Origin: Motacilla alba alba
Lineage: Eukaryota; Chordata; Aves; Passeriformes; Motacillidae
Length of the DNA stretch: 64,000 bases
Direction of reading: 5' to 3'
NCBI RefSeq assembly: GCF_015832195.1
Contig: NC_052028.1
Location: forward strand, 3,267,501 to 3,331,500
Shown one piece after another: positions 36,770-48,131 of this stretch; the first letter of the stretch is position 1; each line of letters opens with the position of its first letter. The translations under genes were made by a program, and so were the position numbers. The notes under the pieces were generated by a model, which worked only from the letters and a program-made list of their open reading frames with translations, was not told the origin of the DNA and made no database searches.

Positions 36770-37187
36770 ACAGGTCTGATGAGGAGCAGCTGAGGGAGCT
36801 CGGGGGGCTCAGCCTGGAGAAAAGGAGACTCAGGGGGGACCTTCTCTCTCCACAGCTCCCTGACAGGAAGGTGCAGCCAGGTGGGGGTGGGCTCTGCTCC
36901 CAGGGAACAAAGGATGGGACAAAGAGAAATAGCCTCAAGCCAGCACTACTAGAGGAACCTTATGCTGGATATTAGGGAAAGTTTCTTCAGCCAAAGGGCT
37001 GTCAAGCACTGGCCCAGGCTGCCCAGGGCAGTGGTGGAGTCTCCATCCTTGGAGGGATTTAAAAGACATGTGTGTGCACTTGGGGACATGGGTTAGTGGT
37101 GGACTTGGTGATTCTGGGGAAATAGTTGGACTTGATGGTCTCAAGGGTCTCTTCCAACCTAAATAATTCTTTAATTCTATGATTTTA
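36770..37187 (+). mobile_element. CR1 LINE 3' copy with terminal repeat
   Basis: Forward CR1 copy that ends in the diagnostic terminal repeat region 'aataattctttaattctatga'. It carries 'gctggatattagggaaagtttcttc', 'gcagtggtggagtctccatcc' and 'ggacttgatggtctcaaggg'. Confidence 0.9.
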
Positions 37188-37379
37188 ATTGAATGTGAAC
37201 CATGGGCATGTCTGAATCGAGGTCCTTGTGCAGTGAGCCTGTGACAACCTCCAGAGACCCTGGCAATGTGGGTCTGTAAGGACTGTCAGAGTCCCCTGGA
37301 TCCCAGGGGCATTCCTGGACAGAAAGCAATGGGACCCTGAGTGTGTTCTGGACAGTCACTCCCTTTCCCAGCCTGTATC

Positions 37380-37850
37380 TACCCAGTTTGGCTCCACGGA
37401 GGCCATGGGTGACCATGCTGAGAGCTTTGCTGAAGTGAAGGGTCTCCTCTCATCCCTACAGCCAGTTTTCTTGCCATTCCAGGTAGCTGGGTCCATCAGA
37501 TGTGAAATCAGGGTGTGAAATCCCTGATGGCTGTTCCTGTCCCATCCTTCAGGTGTTTGGCAGGGACTGCTGGGATGACTTGCTCCATCGCTTTCCCAGG
37601 GTCAGAGGTGACATTGAGCAGGCTGTAGTTCACCTCCTCAAGGCTGGCTGTGAGATTTCCTTGTCCCACTCACCAGGAACCTCCTGATTGCTACAACATT
37701 CCAAAGACATCAGAGAGGAACCTTGCCAGGGCATCATCCATCTCCCTCAGCATCCCTGAGTGCATCCCACCTGCTCCTATAGGCTTGTGTATGTGTCCCC
37801 TAATCTGTGTTCTTCCAGGATGGAAATGCCTCTCCACTGCTTGGAACAAG
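37380..37850 (-). mobile_element. Diverged CR1 ORF2 (reverse transcriptase) remnant
   Basis: Reverse orientation. The sequence follows the CR1 reverse-transcriptase coding region as I know it from avian genomes: 'gaccatgctgagagctttgctgaagt', 'gatgacttgctccatcgctttcccagggtcagaggtgac', 'aggctgtagtt', 'ctccctcagcatccctgagtgcatccca' and 'gcttgtgtatgtgtcc'. Stops and indels break the frame. Most avian CR1 copies are 5' truncated, so a coding-region fragment is less common than the 3' ends around it. Confidence 0.65.
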
Positions 37851-38304
37851 GAACTAGAAGTCTTCAGGGCCTCACTGGCCACCAAGAGCCTGGCTGCAGG
37901 AAGCCCCTGCTGCGTTGCCAGCACTCAAGGGCACTGCTTCCCAACATGGCACCTCCTGGAAATGTGTGCGGTGGGAGCATCCAGGGCACTGTGAGTCACC
38001 TTCTGCTAGGGAACTTGAGTCTGTTTTGCCCCTGGCAACCTGCTGAGCTGAATCAATGCACTCTTTGAAATCTGCTGCCCTTGACAGCTGAGATCTCAAT
38101 AAATTCTGGTTTCCTTCCTCATTCCAGTTCCCCTCAGACCATGTCCTGGCAGCCTTGGGGCTTTCCAGGATGTGCAAGCTCATGGATATCGAAACCTGCT
38201 ACAGCCGCCAGTGCCTGGATTTCCTGCGGGTTCAGGAAAGATCTCATGGATGCCCTGTGTGGGAGAGCTCTGGCACTCTACAGGCTGCCCGCCGCTGCCA
38301 GAGC

Positions 38305-38324
38305 TTCTTTCATTTTCACTTTTC
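38305..38324 (-). promoter_or_regulatory. STING1: ISRE-like element of STING1
   Basis: On the minus strand the sequence reads GAAAAGTGAAAATGAAAG: three GAAA cores in tandem, matching the GAAANNGAAA interferon-stimulated response element (GAAAATGAAA exactly). It sits about 20 to 170 bases upstream of, or at the start of, the likely non-coding first exon that ends at 38494. IRF or ISGF3 binding is inference. Confidence 0.65.
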
Positions 38325-38329
38325 TGCGC

Positions 38330-38494
38330 GCTTTTCTGTGCAGCTCCACCCGAGCTCCAGAAGCCCGTCCGTCGCGGAGGCTCCGGGTGTGTGTCCGCAG
38401 CAGCCTCGGGAAGGAGCCCAGCTGCCCGGGCGGGAGCGCAGAGCTCGGGAACCCCAGCGCAGGAACCCGGGGCTGGCGGCTGGAAACTGCTCCG
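38330..38494 (+). other. STING1: Likely non-coding first exon of STING1
   Basis: The stretch ends in a consensus donor, TCCG|GTGAGT, at 38494/38495. It lies in a GC-rich segment just upstream of the first coding exon. A good acceptor, with polypyrimidine tract, ends at 38715, so exon 2 would begin at 38716 with 78 bases of leader before the start codon. A second possible acceptor abuts the ATG at 38793. The 5' end of the exon is not defined by sequence alone. Human STING1 also starts with non-coding sequence. Confidence 0.45.
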
Positions 38495-38793
38495 GTGAGT
38501 GCGGCCCGAGCAGTGGCTGCGGAGCAGGGCGGGCTGGCATCCCTTTGGGAGCGAGGTGCCCAGCCAGGCTGCGTCTCGCCGAGCCCATCTGGGCACAGGG
38601 GACAGCCCTAAGGCGGGAAGCGCAGGGGAGCCTCCACAAAGAGTTGCGCGCTTTGGGATGCTCGGCGAGCGCCGGGCGCACGCATCCCTCGATCTGCTCT
38701 TATCCGCTCCCACAGTGCTGCCGCGAGTGCTGAGGACGAGCTGCTGCTCTGGGCGCCGGGGACGAGCTGCTGCTGCCCCCCTGTCCGCCGCAG

Positions 38794-41700
38794 ATGTCCC
38801 GGGAGCCGTGGCGGCAGCGCTGCGCCCCGCGGATCCCGCGGGCCCGGGGCGGGCGGGCGCAGCGCGCCGTGTACCTGCTGCTGGGGCTCTGCGCCGCGGC
38901 TCTGCTCCTCGCCGGGCAGCCCCTGGTGCCCACCGCCCGCAGCCTCGCCTTCCACTTCGCCGCCCTGCAGATCGGGGAGCTGCTCAAGGGCGTCTGCTAC
39001 CTGGCCGAGGAGATCTTCCACCTCGACTCCAGGTGAGCCAGCGGGGCCGGCTGGCTGCCTGCGGCGCTCCTGGGGACGAGGGCGTGTCACCCTCGGCATG
39101 CGGTGGGGTTTGCTCCTGGTGTCTGTGCCCACACGTGCCCTCTGTGACAGTGATGTGCTGTGCCCGGCAGCACATGCTGCCCTCTGTCACCCTCCTGTCC
39201 CTCTCATCTCTTGCTCCCTCTCCCACGCTCTCCCCCTCTCCCACCTGCCCAGCTCCCCCAGATGTCCGTGGATGTCTCCTCTCCTTGTGCCCTTTCCCTG
39301 GGAACAGATCTTGGCCCCCAGCCTTTCCCCACCCCCCAGTGCTGGAGGGCAGAGGGCTGTTGTCTCCCCCCTTTGCTGTCCAGGGTGACATTCCATCTGT
39401 CTGCTCCCTCTGAGTCCCACGGGTGCTGCAAGACACCCAAGCTCTCTCCTGGCTGGGGGCACTGGGGTGTGCTGGGCAGGGTCCCACACAACTCTGTGGT
39501 GCTCTGGAAGGTTGGTGGCACCCAGGAGATGGGAGCAGCGCTGGCCATGGCTGCTGAGGTAGGTGGGGTAGGTGGCCACAAGCCTGACTCCTGTTTCCCT
39601 CTCCCACTCAGGCACCACAGCAGCTTCTGGAAGGCCCTGAGGACCTGCTTCCCCCCACACTGGCACGGGCCCATGCTGCTCGTCTGTGGCTCAGCCTATG
39701 TGGCTCTCCTCGGTGATGGGCAGCAACTTGGCCTCCACCTCATCCTGGCCAGTCTGTGCCAGCTCCTCATCCTTGCCCTGGGGCTCCGGGTAAGGTTCCC
39801 ACATCCCCAGCCTGGCTGCTTTCTGGGGAACCCTTCAGCCCCGGGCAGCCATGGGGGCACGCAGCCAGCTCTACATGGCCTCTGCATGTCCAGCCCACCC
39901 AGAGTCAGCCTGGCGGGAGGAGCACTCTCAGCTCAGCCCTGCAGAGCTGATCTCCCTGGCCCCGTGCTGCCAGGAGTGTTGGCAGGAGGGCCAGGCTGCC
40001 CCTAATGAGCACAACCACTCCAGGGGATGGCATGGGACCCCCGACATGAAAAACAGGGGTATTTTAAATCTGCCAGTCAAGATGACGTTTGAGGGGAAAG
40101 CAGAGCCTGTGTGTTCTCAATTCTCAGTGTGGTGTGGGGGCAGAGCCAAGCCCCAGGTGCCTCTGCAGCAGTGGGAGGGCTCTGCTGTGCCCCAGCAGTG
40201 CTGGAGGGGTCACACAGGCTGCAGAAGGTGTTTCTGTCAGGTGCCTGTGGGATAGGACACCCATCTCCACCTAAATGCACACACAGAGCTGGCAGAGGCC
40301 ACTGGGAATCCCACCATCAGGCACTGGGGTGTCTCCTCTCCCATGCTCGAAGCACAGGGCAGATGCACAAATTGCCCTGGGACACAAGATCCCAGTGGAA
40401 GGTGCAGCCAGGGCAAAGCCTGGCTCACTCCAGCCCCAGTTCCCTCCTCTGTAGGGGCTCTCAGGGGCTCTGCCCTGCTCGGTGGGGGAAGGGGCTGGTG
40501 GGGTTGTTCACTCTCCAGCTCTCTTTGGAGTTCTCCAGTCCCTGTGGAGAACTGACTGTTGCAGAAAGGCCCAGGTGGCAGCTGTCATCACCTGGTCTGT
40601 CTGTCCTTCCCTCCACAGAAGCCCTCAGCAGTGGAGATGTCTGAGATGTCCGAGAGGTCCAAGCAGAACGTTGCTCATGGGCTTGCCTGGTCCTTTTATG
40701 TTGGGTACCTAAAAATAGTCCTGCCACGTACGTAGCTGTTTCTCTGCATTCCCATGCCTACAGATAGAAATAGCTCCTAATAACAATCCTCCCACTTTTA
40801 CAGTGTTAGCAGGGAAATGGGGAGCAAGGCAGAATGCAGCTGTACTCACACCAGGCACCTCTGCCTGATGCTCTCTCCCACCAGGGCTGAAAAAGTCCAT
40901 GGAGGAATTCAGCAGAGCCAATCCCAACCTGCCAGCCTGCAGGAAGACCTGGAAGCTCCACATCCTGGTGCCTCTGAGCTGTGACATCTATGATGACCTG
41001 GAGAAAGCTGACAGCAATATCCAGTACGTGACAGAGCTCACTGAAACCACCCTGGCCCGAGCTGGCATCAAAAAGAGGGTCTACAAACACAGCCTCTATG
41101 CAATCACAGATGAAGAAAACCAGGTATGCTGAGAGCAGCATTGGGAGCATCATCCCAAAAGCCTTGCTGGCCCCAGAAGTGGCCCTAAGGACAGGAGACT
41201 GTTACCTCTCCTATTAGATACTCCCAGCTTTCACCAGGCTTCCGTGAGATGGAGAGAGCCCCTTCCTGTAGCCCTTCCTGCTGGCTGCCTCCTCCCAGGC
41301 TCAGCTGCAGGGATGGTGGGCTTGCTTAACCCCTCCTGGAGCTGACTGCAGTCCAGAAAACAGTAGAAAACTGAGCCGAAAACAGCAGATGTGGGCTACA
41401 GAGCATCACTTCCCATAGGATGAATGTTTCCTTGTGTTGTGAAGAGGTGCCCGAAGATGTCTGTGTGAGTCATTATTTGACTCCCTCCTTTCCCCCAGTC
41501 ACCCTTTTTCTAGGCTGGTGAGCCCTAAATCTCTCCATTGCATTCATTTCCTCCCACATCTCTGGGCAGACTGGCCCCTGTCCCTTCCACCTGGAGGAGG
41601 GAACACCCTGGTGCTGTGGAGACAGGGGCAGAGCTCTGCCCCTCACCTGGGTCCCCTGGTTTGCCCTTTGCCAGTGGCTGAGCTCTGAGCTGCAGTTTTT

Positions 41701-44643
41701 AAAGCCCAGCCTGCAGGGACCCCGAGCCTCTCCTGCCCTACTCTGGGGGAAGCACAATTGGCCGCGGGGTTTTCCTGCTGTGCTGCACACACTGATGTTG
41801 TGTTCCTGCTGCCAGGCTCCTGCTGAGTCACTCTGCTCCCTGGGAGCTCCAGCAGCTCCGAGCCTGGACTTGGCCTTCCAGTAATATTTGCCCCTCAGCT
41901 TCCTGCCCAGTGCCTCACAGTGAGCAGGGCCCATGGAAGGCACCTGCCCCAGGGCACGGCAGTAACTGCCTGCCACGGCTGGCAACTTCCTGCCTCTCTG
42001 CATTTACCTGGGATCACATCCATTGAACTTTCCAGTTTACCCAGTGTAAGACTTACTGGTAACACCACTCCTCCTTGGCATGTTTATGGCTTTATCAGAT
42101 TTCTCTTGGTTTCTTTGCTCAGCCTCCTTCCAGCTGTGCCTCCACCTTTTCGATGTTTATGCTCTGCCCTCCAGCTCTCTGTTAGGATGCTCAGACTTAG
42201 AATAATGGAATCACAAAATATGCTGGGTTTGAAGGGACCCACAAAGGTTATCAAGTCCAATGCCTTGGCCTGCACAGACACCCCAACAATCCCACCCTGA
42301 GCCTGGGAGCATTGTCCAAGAGTCCAAGAGCTCCTGGAGTTCTGTGAGCTGCGGGCTGTGACCGTTCCCTGTTCAGTGCCTCCCAGTACCCTCTGGGGGA
42401 AGAACCTTTTCCTGATATCCAACCTAACCCTACCCTGCCACAGCTCCAGCCGCTCCCTGGGTCCTGTCACTGGTCACAGAGAGCAAAGATTGGTGCTGTC
42501 CCTCCACTTTCCTTTGTATAGCAGAAAGCCACCAAGAAGGTGTGATCACAGGGGACCAAATTCCATGGGGAAGATCAACCTCCAGGCTGCTCATGGGAGC
42601 CCTGACAAAGCCAGTGGCTGCCCCCCATGGGCAAAGGCAGCTCCCTGAGCCCACCTGGCAGAGGGGACACCTGGACCTGTCAGGCCAGCTACTCTCTCCC
42701 TGCTCTGCATGAGGCAGGGGGACACAGGGGCCAGACCCAGTATCCCTGCCCCAGTGTTCCCAGTGCATGGCAGGCCAAGGAGCTGAGAGGTCCTGAGTGC
42801 TATGTCCAGTGCCAGGGTCTCCCAGCAGCCCTTTGCCGGTCCTCCTGTCCCCATGTCTTGTCCTCCCACCCCTGCAGCTCTGGCACTGTGCTGTGGAATA
42901 TGCCACCCCGCTGCAGACCCTCTACGCCATGTCCCAGGATGAGTGTGCTGCCTTCAGCCGGGAGGAGCGCCTGGAGCAAGCCAAGCTTTTCTACAGGACC
43001 TTGGAGGAGATCCTGAAAGGCTCCAAGGAGTGTGCAGATACATACAGGCTCATTGCCTATGAGGGTGAGTGACGGGAAAGGGGCTGGGGTGCCCAGGACA
43101 GTGGCTGTGCTCTTCTAGCCCCGAGTGACCTGGATCGGTGCCTGTGGAGGGCTCGGCTGATGTCCCCAGTCAGGAGGGCCATCGTGGCTCCTGCTGCCAT
43201 GGGAGGAAGGGAGGGGATGCATTCCCACATGAAATAGGAATGTCACTGAGCATGGCATCACTGGCTGGGTGAGGGAGGGCACTGTCCCACTCTGCTCTGG
43301 GCTGGGGCAGCCCCACCTCGAGCCCTGGGGCAGGTCTGGGCACCACAATGTGAGAAAGATCTAAAGCTGTTAGGGAGTGTCCAAAAGAGGGACATGGGGG
43401 TGCTGAAGGGCCCAGAGGGGCCACATGAGGAGCTGCTGAGGGCACTTGGCCTGTCCAGCTGGAGCACAGGACACTGAGGTCAGACCTCACTGGAGACTGC
43501 AGCTCCCGCCGAGGGGCAGCTCCAATCTCTTCTCCCTGGGACCAGGGACAGGACCTGAGGGAACAGCTGGAGCTGTGCCAGGGGGATTTAGTCTGGATAT
43601 CAGGAAAAGGTTCTTCCTCCAGAGGATGTTGGGCACTGACCAGGCTCCCCAGGGAATGGTTACAGCCCCAGGACTGACAGAGCTAAAGGAGCATTTTGAC
43701 AAAGCTCTGGGACACAGTGTCTGTGCAGGGCCAGGAGTTAGACTGGATGATCCTTGTGGATCTCTTCCAACTCAGGGTATTCCATGATTCCGTAATTCTA
43801 AGGACTTCTTGCTATGGGTCTGAGGAGGAGGGAAGGTGGTGGCAGCACTGGTTGTCCCAGCTGAAGCCCCAAGGGGACCTGAGACAAGCTGCCTGCTGCA
43901 AGCATTAAGAATAACAGCAGGCATCCAGGGCAAGCAGCCGCTCCCCTCACTGTTGATGTTCCTGGAAGAAGTTGCTGGGGCTGTCACGCCCTCCCCAGCA
44001 GTGGGATGAGTGTGTGCTGGCTCAGTGCCATTCCTGCTGACAGGGGATGGGAGGGAGTGAGGCTTTCCCTCATTCCCATCATCGTTTCATCTCCCATCTC
44101 CTCACCTCCACCAGATGAAATCAGCATCTTGCTTTAATGAATGTCGGTTTTTTCAGAGGAAACTCAGCACTCTCCCTGATGGGGAGAAGCATTTCCATGC
44201 AGCAAGGCAGTTCCCATCACAAGCACTACTGGGAATCCAGCACATAGTGCCTGTAATTTTACACTCCTCCCCTGACTTTGTGTTTGAACTTCTCCCCTCT
44301 GCCATGCAGAAAGTGGGAAGTAAAAGCTGTATTTTGACTGTGCTGGAAACAGTGCGTATTTGGGGGCATCTCACAGAGACTTTGCTCCCTGCCCAGAGCT
44401 CTGCCTCAGGACAACCAGTGAAGGAAGGTTTTTCTTTCTTCTGTTCCAGAGCCAGAAGAAGCAGAGCCCCACTTTTTGTCCAGAGAGATCGTGTGGCACT
44501 TGCGGCAGGAGCATCACGAGGAGATCGCCGTGCTCGAGCAGAGCCACCCGCCCAGCCCATCCACGGCCCTGGACTCGGCAGAGCTCAACCTGCAGATCAG
44601 TGTGTCAGACCTGCCCCAGCCCCTGCGCACTGACGGCTTCTGA
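38794..44643 (+). CDS. STING1: Stimulator of interferon genes (STING)
   Basis: Six coding exons: 38794-39032, 39612-39789, 40619-40727, 40885-41123, 42878-43064 and 44450-44643. All are GT-AG and sum to 1146 nt, giving 381 residues, close to chicken STING. STING is the ER-membrane receptor for cyclic dinucleotides (cGAMP). After trafficking it recruits TBK1 and IRF3. Four hydrophobic segments lie at roughly 25-41, 50-71, 101-114 and 119-138, followed by the ligand-binding domain ([15 protein letters not shown] at 156-170). Arg240, Tyr242 and Thr265 sit at the human Arg238, Tyr240 and Thr263 positions. The tail keeps a pLxIS motif (NLQIS, Ser368) and the TBK1-binding motif DLPQPLRTD (371-379). 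Introns 4 and 5 hold CR1 copies. UBE2D2 is divergent on its left and SLC35A4 follows in the same direction. Confidence 0.97.
42196..42520 (-). mobile_element. CR1 LINE fragment in STING1 intron 4
   Basis: Reverse-orientation CR1: 'gaatcacaaaatatgctggg', 'gaagggacccacaaaggttatcaagtcc', 'gggggaagaaccttttcctgatatccaacctaa' and 'gggtcctgtcactggtcaca'. Confidence 0.85.
43320..43800 (+). mobile_element. CR1 LINE 3' copy in STING1 intron 5
   Basis: Forward CR1 copy of the same subfamily as 34990-35427: 'gggcaggtctgggcaccacaatgtgag', 'cttggcctgtccagctggag', 'atcaggaaaaggttcttcct', 'actggatgatccttgtggat', ending 'attccatgattccgtaattct'. Confidence 0.9.
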
Positions 44644-44900
44644 CACAGCCCCTCACTGGCCCTTGGGGCTTGGGTCACCCTCCCCCAGCCCCCTTCCTCT
44701 TGGAGCACATGCTATCCATGGCTGCAACCCCCAGCTCCCATCCGAACCTCCTGTGCACCACGGTTACTGGAGCAGCTGACTCAGCCCACAGCCCTGTGAC
44801 ATGCTTCCCATTTTCTTTGTTATGTACAGCTGCGATGTTCTTCTGTGGGTGTATTGGTTTTTTATCTCTTTTAATTTGTGTCACATAAAGCACTTTCCTC
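44644..44900 (+). other. STING1: STING1 3' untranslated region
   Basis: This follows the STING1 stop. No canonical AATAAA is present nearby. The variant hexamer CATAAA at 44884-44889, followed by a GT-rich stretch, is the best visible signal. A CR1 copy begins about 75 bases further on. The end is therefore uncertain. Confidence 0.4.
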
Positions 44901-44964
44901 TTTGTGACAAGTTGCAGTATCCTAAATTTTGGACACAATGTGCAGTCTGCCCCATGTGGGATAG

Positions 44965-45166
44965 GAAAAGGTTTTTCCCTCAGAGGGTGGCTGGGCACTG
45001 AACAGGGAATGGTCACGGCTCTAAGGCTGCCAGAGCTCCAGGAGCACTTGGAGGATGCTGTCAGGGACAGGGTGACATTGTGAGGTGTCTTTGCAGGGCC
45101 AGGATCTGGCCTGGATGATCTTTGTGGGTCCTTTCCCACAGGATATTCCATGATTCTGTGATACGC
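44965..45166 (+). mobile_element. CR1 LINE 3' end just downstream of STING1
   Basis: Forward CR1: 'aaaaggtttttccctcagagggtgg', 'ccagagctccaggagcactt', 'ctggcctggatgatctttgt' and 'atattccatgattctgtgat'. Confidence 0.85.
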
Positions 45167-45429
45167 CGTGGTGTTGGATGGGGCTTTGGAAATGCCAGCC
45201 ACAAGTGTGCCTGTGTGTGCTGGGACAAACACACCCGGCCCACGTGGCCAGACTCATGGGGCAGTTCTGCAGGCACAGGCAGCCTGTGCAGGACTTCCAG
45301 GGGAGCCTCCAGCCTGACCGAAAGTGTTGGTGGCAGAGCAGGCTCACCCAGCTTGGGGAGATGCTGGGCAGGCGCAGGCTGGAGCTGACACAACAGCCTT
45401 GCTGCTGCCCTGGGCTGCCCAGCTCCTTT

Positions 45430-45955
45430 CAGAATCACAGAGCCCTGGAATCGCTGAGGTTGGAAAGGTCCTCTAAGGTCATCAAATCCAACCATTAACC
45501 CAGCACTGCCAAGGCCACCACTAACCCGCGTCCCCAGGTGCCACATCCATGTGTTTTTTAGTATTTCCAGGGGACAGTGACTGTCTTGCACAGCCAATTC
45601 CAATGCCTGACAACGCTTTCAGTGAATAAATTCTTCCTGATATGCAAACTGAGCCTCCCCTGGGGCAGTTTGAGGCCTTTTCCTCTGATGCTTGCCTTGT
45701 TCTCTGGGAGCAGAGCCCCACCTGGCTGTTGAGGAGCTGTGGAGAGGGAGATGGTGCCACCCGAGCTTCCTTTTCAGCAGGCTGAGCCCCCCTCAGCTCC
45801 CTCAGCTGCTCCTCATCTTGTGCTCCAGACCTTTCCCCAGCTCCACTCCCTTCTCTGGACATGCTGCAGCCCCTCAATGTCTTTCTTGTTGAGAGGGGCC
45901 CAGAACTGGACACAGAATTCCAGGTGCCTCACCTGGGCTGTATATGTAGAACTCC
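45430..45955 (-). mobile_element. Longer CR1 LINE copy
   Basis: About 520 bases of reverse CR1: 'aatcacagagccctggaatc', 'gaggttggaaaggtcctcta', 'ccaccactaacccgcgtccc', 'gaataaattcttcctgatatgc', 'ctgagcccccctcagctccc', and 'cccagaactggacacagaatt'. No open frame is intact. Confidence 0.9.
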
Positions 45956-47417
45956 ACCCTTCATGCATGTGGGAGAACATGGTGGGAGATCTCTCCCCAG
46001 CTCCAGCCCAGTGAGCTTTCGGGAGAGATTTGGCTGTGTGTTGGTCCTGCTGGGACTGGGAATTGGAACCCATTTCAGGATGCAGTAAACCCTTAATCTG
46101 CAGCCTAATCTCTGGGTACTGCATCTGTGCAAAAATGGCAAAAACGACAGATGAAAGGGCTGTGAGGGGAGGGTTGGGACATCAAAGGCCACTGTAAGGA
46201 GGCAGCTGGTCTGCAGAGGCATCAGGAATCTTTGCTGAGGCCTCCAGGATGTGCCAAGTGCCTGGTGCTGGACTGACTGGAGAGGGAAAACAGCGGGTGA
46301 GGGAGGTGTTAGAGAGCAGGGAGCTGACTGGGGGTCTGACCCTGGGGTGTGGGCAGGATGTGGGTCCCGGTCACCTGAGCAGAGTTCCCAAGGGCACAGA
46401 GCAAATGCTGTGGGCACCTGTTGAGATGTAAAGGAAATGCATCAGAGTCAAGCTCAGCAACGTGGGAACAGCCAGCAGCAGCTCTGTGAGCAGCAAAGCC
46501 ACTGCAGCCCCTGAGGGCTCCCACCTTCAAACCCCTCCTTGTGGGGCACAGCTCCGTGTCCTCCTTGATGCCCTGCTCCCTCCTCACGTGGAAGCTTCTT
46601 ATCTCACCCATCACTGCAGCCAGGCTGGGCTGGAGATGCCGATAAGCTCAGGCCATATTAGAAGGGGACAGCTTGAAAGGCAGGCACAAGCCCAGAGGAA
46701 ATCTGACAGCACAACCTTGTTCCAGCAGCAGCCGTGCTGCCAGCCAAAGGCTCAGCTCCCGCCACTGCTCAAGGGCACAGCGGGGCCAAGGTGAAAGCCT
46801 TTGCTGGCAGCGGAAACTGGAGGCAGGGCTGGATCACAGGCAGGAAAACCAAACCTCAGAAGTGGCAGCTTGCTGCTAAGCTGGCAAACACAGGGTAACC
46901 AGTTTCCCCTTGAGCTCTCCACCAGCACAAATAGCTCCGTTTTAGTGCTAAGCACAGCATCCCACAGCAGGTCTGACTCAGACTCAGGGCTCTCGGCTTG
47001 GAGGCAGACCCATCCCGGTCCATGGGGAGCAGCAATGCCAGCACACCTCAGCAAGGGCAGCTGAGCGGGTCCAGGGGCCACCACAATCCAGCAGGTCCAG
47101 GTGCAGCACGGAGGGGAGGTTCACAGCCAGGATCCTGCTGAGCAAGGCACAGAATGGCTGCATTCTCCCTCCAGCCAGGGCTGGGGCCCGGCTCAGCTTA
47201 GACACAGCAAGGACAGGGCTTCTTCCAGCCTTCCCTCACATCCCAGCTGTTATCCCACCAGAAATCCCAGGAGCCACCAGCAGTGACCCATCCGTGCTGC
47301 CCCATGCAGCACAGAGCCTTAGTGTGTGAGCTCAGGGGGCTGAGAGCTGAGCTCCCTCACAGACCCTCTGAGGGCAGGCGCTCAGCTTCTACCAAGTCCT
47401 AGAAAAACTCATCTTCA
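45956..47417. other. Gene-free stretch, nothing recognised
   Basis: No exon with splice signals and family similarity, and no clear repeat family, was seen. In human, APBB3 lies next to SLC35A4. No APBB3-like exon was recognised here. Confidence 0.4.
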
Positions 47418-47640
47418 AGGAATCCCAGAATGGGCTGGGGTGGAAGGGACCTTGAAGCCCATCTCATTCCACCCCTGCCATGGGCAGGGACACTTTCCAC
47501 TGTCCCAGGCTGCTCCAAGCCCCATCCAGCCCAGCCTAGGACACTCCCAGGGATCCAGGGGCAGCCACAGCTCCTCTGGGTGACCTGTGCCAGGGCCTCA
47601 GCACCCTCACAGGGAACAACTCCTTCTCAGTAGCCAAGGT
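47418..47640 (-). mobile_element. CR1 LINE fragment
   Basis: Reverse CR1 3' end: 'aatcccagaatgggctgggg', 'tggaagggaccttgaagccc', 'gccatgggcagggacacttt', 'ggctgctccaagccccatcc', 'gtgacctgtgccagggcctcagcaccctca'. Confidence 0.9.
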
Positions 47641-47852
47641 AAACCTCCTCTCTGCCATGTTGTCCTACAGCTGGTGAGGCTGGCAATGGGTTCATCTCTC
47701 TGGAGGTGACAGCAGTGACAGATCACAGGGCTCTGCTGCCCTCACACGTTTTTTACCAACACACACATTTTCCAAGTCAGCCTTGCACTAAGTGGCACTT
47801 TTCAAGTGTTGTGATTGTGTTCCAAGAAAGGCCCTTGCACTCACTCACACAG

Positions 47853-47903
47853 CTTTATTTTATTTTATTTTATTTTATTTTATTTTATTTTATTTTATTT
47901 TAT
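47853..47903 (+). repeat. (TTTTA)n microsatellite
   Basis: About ten perfect copies of a five-base unit, TTTAT/TTTTA. Confidence 0.97.
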
Positions 47904-48131
47904 CCTTCCATGAAGTAAAAATACTGCTCGAAAAGAGGCTGGTTTGAGGTGGCTGAGGAAAATGTCAGGTTCAGTAAATCCACACCTGCCTCTGGGTAAA
48001 GTCTGGAATCCTGCAAAGCAAGGAATCAGCAGCTCAGCCTTCAGCAATGGTTGGATTTAAACTGGCTATTGGTATTAATAACAATATTAATGCTTCTTCT
48101 TTGGGCTGCACCTGCCACTGCCTCCTGAGTC

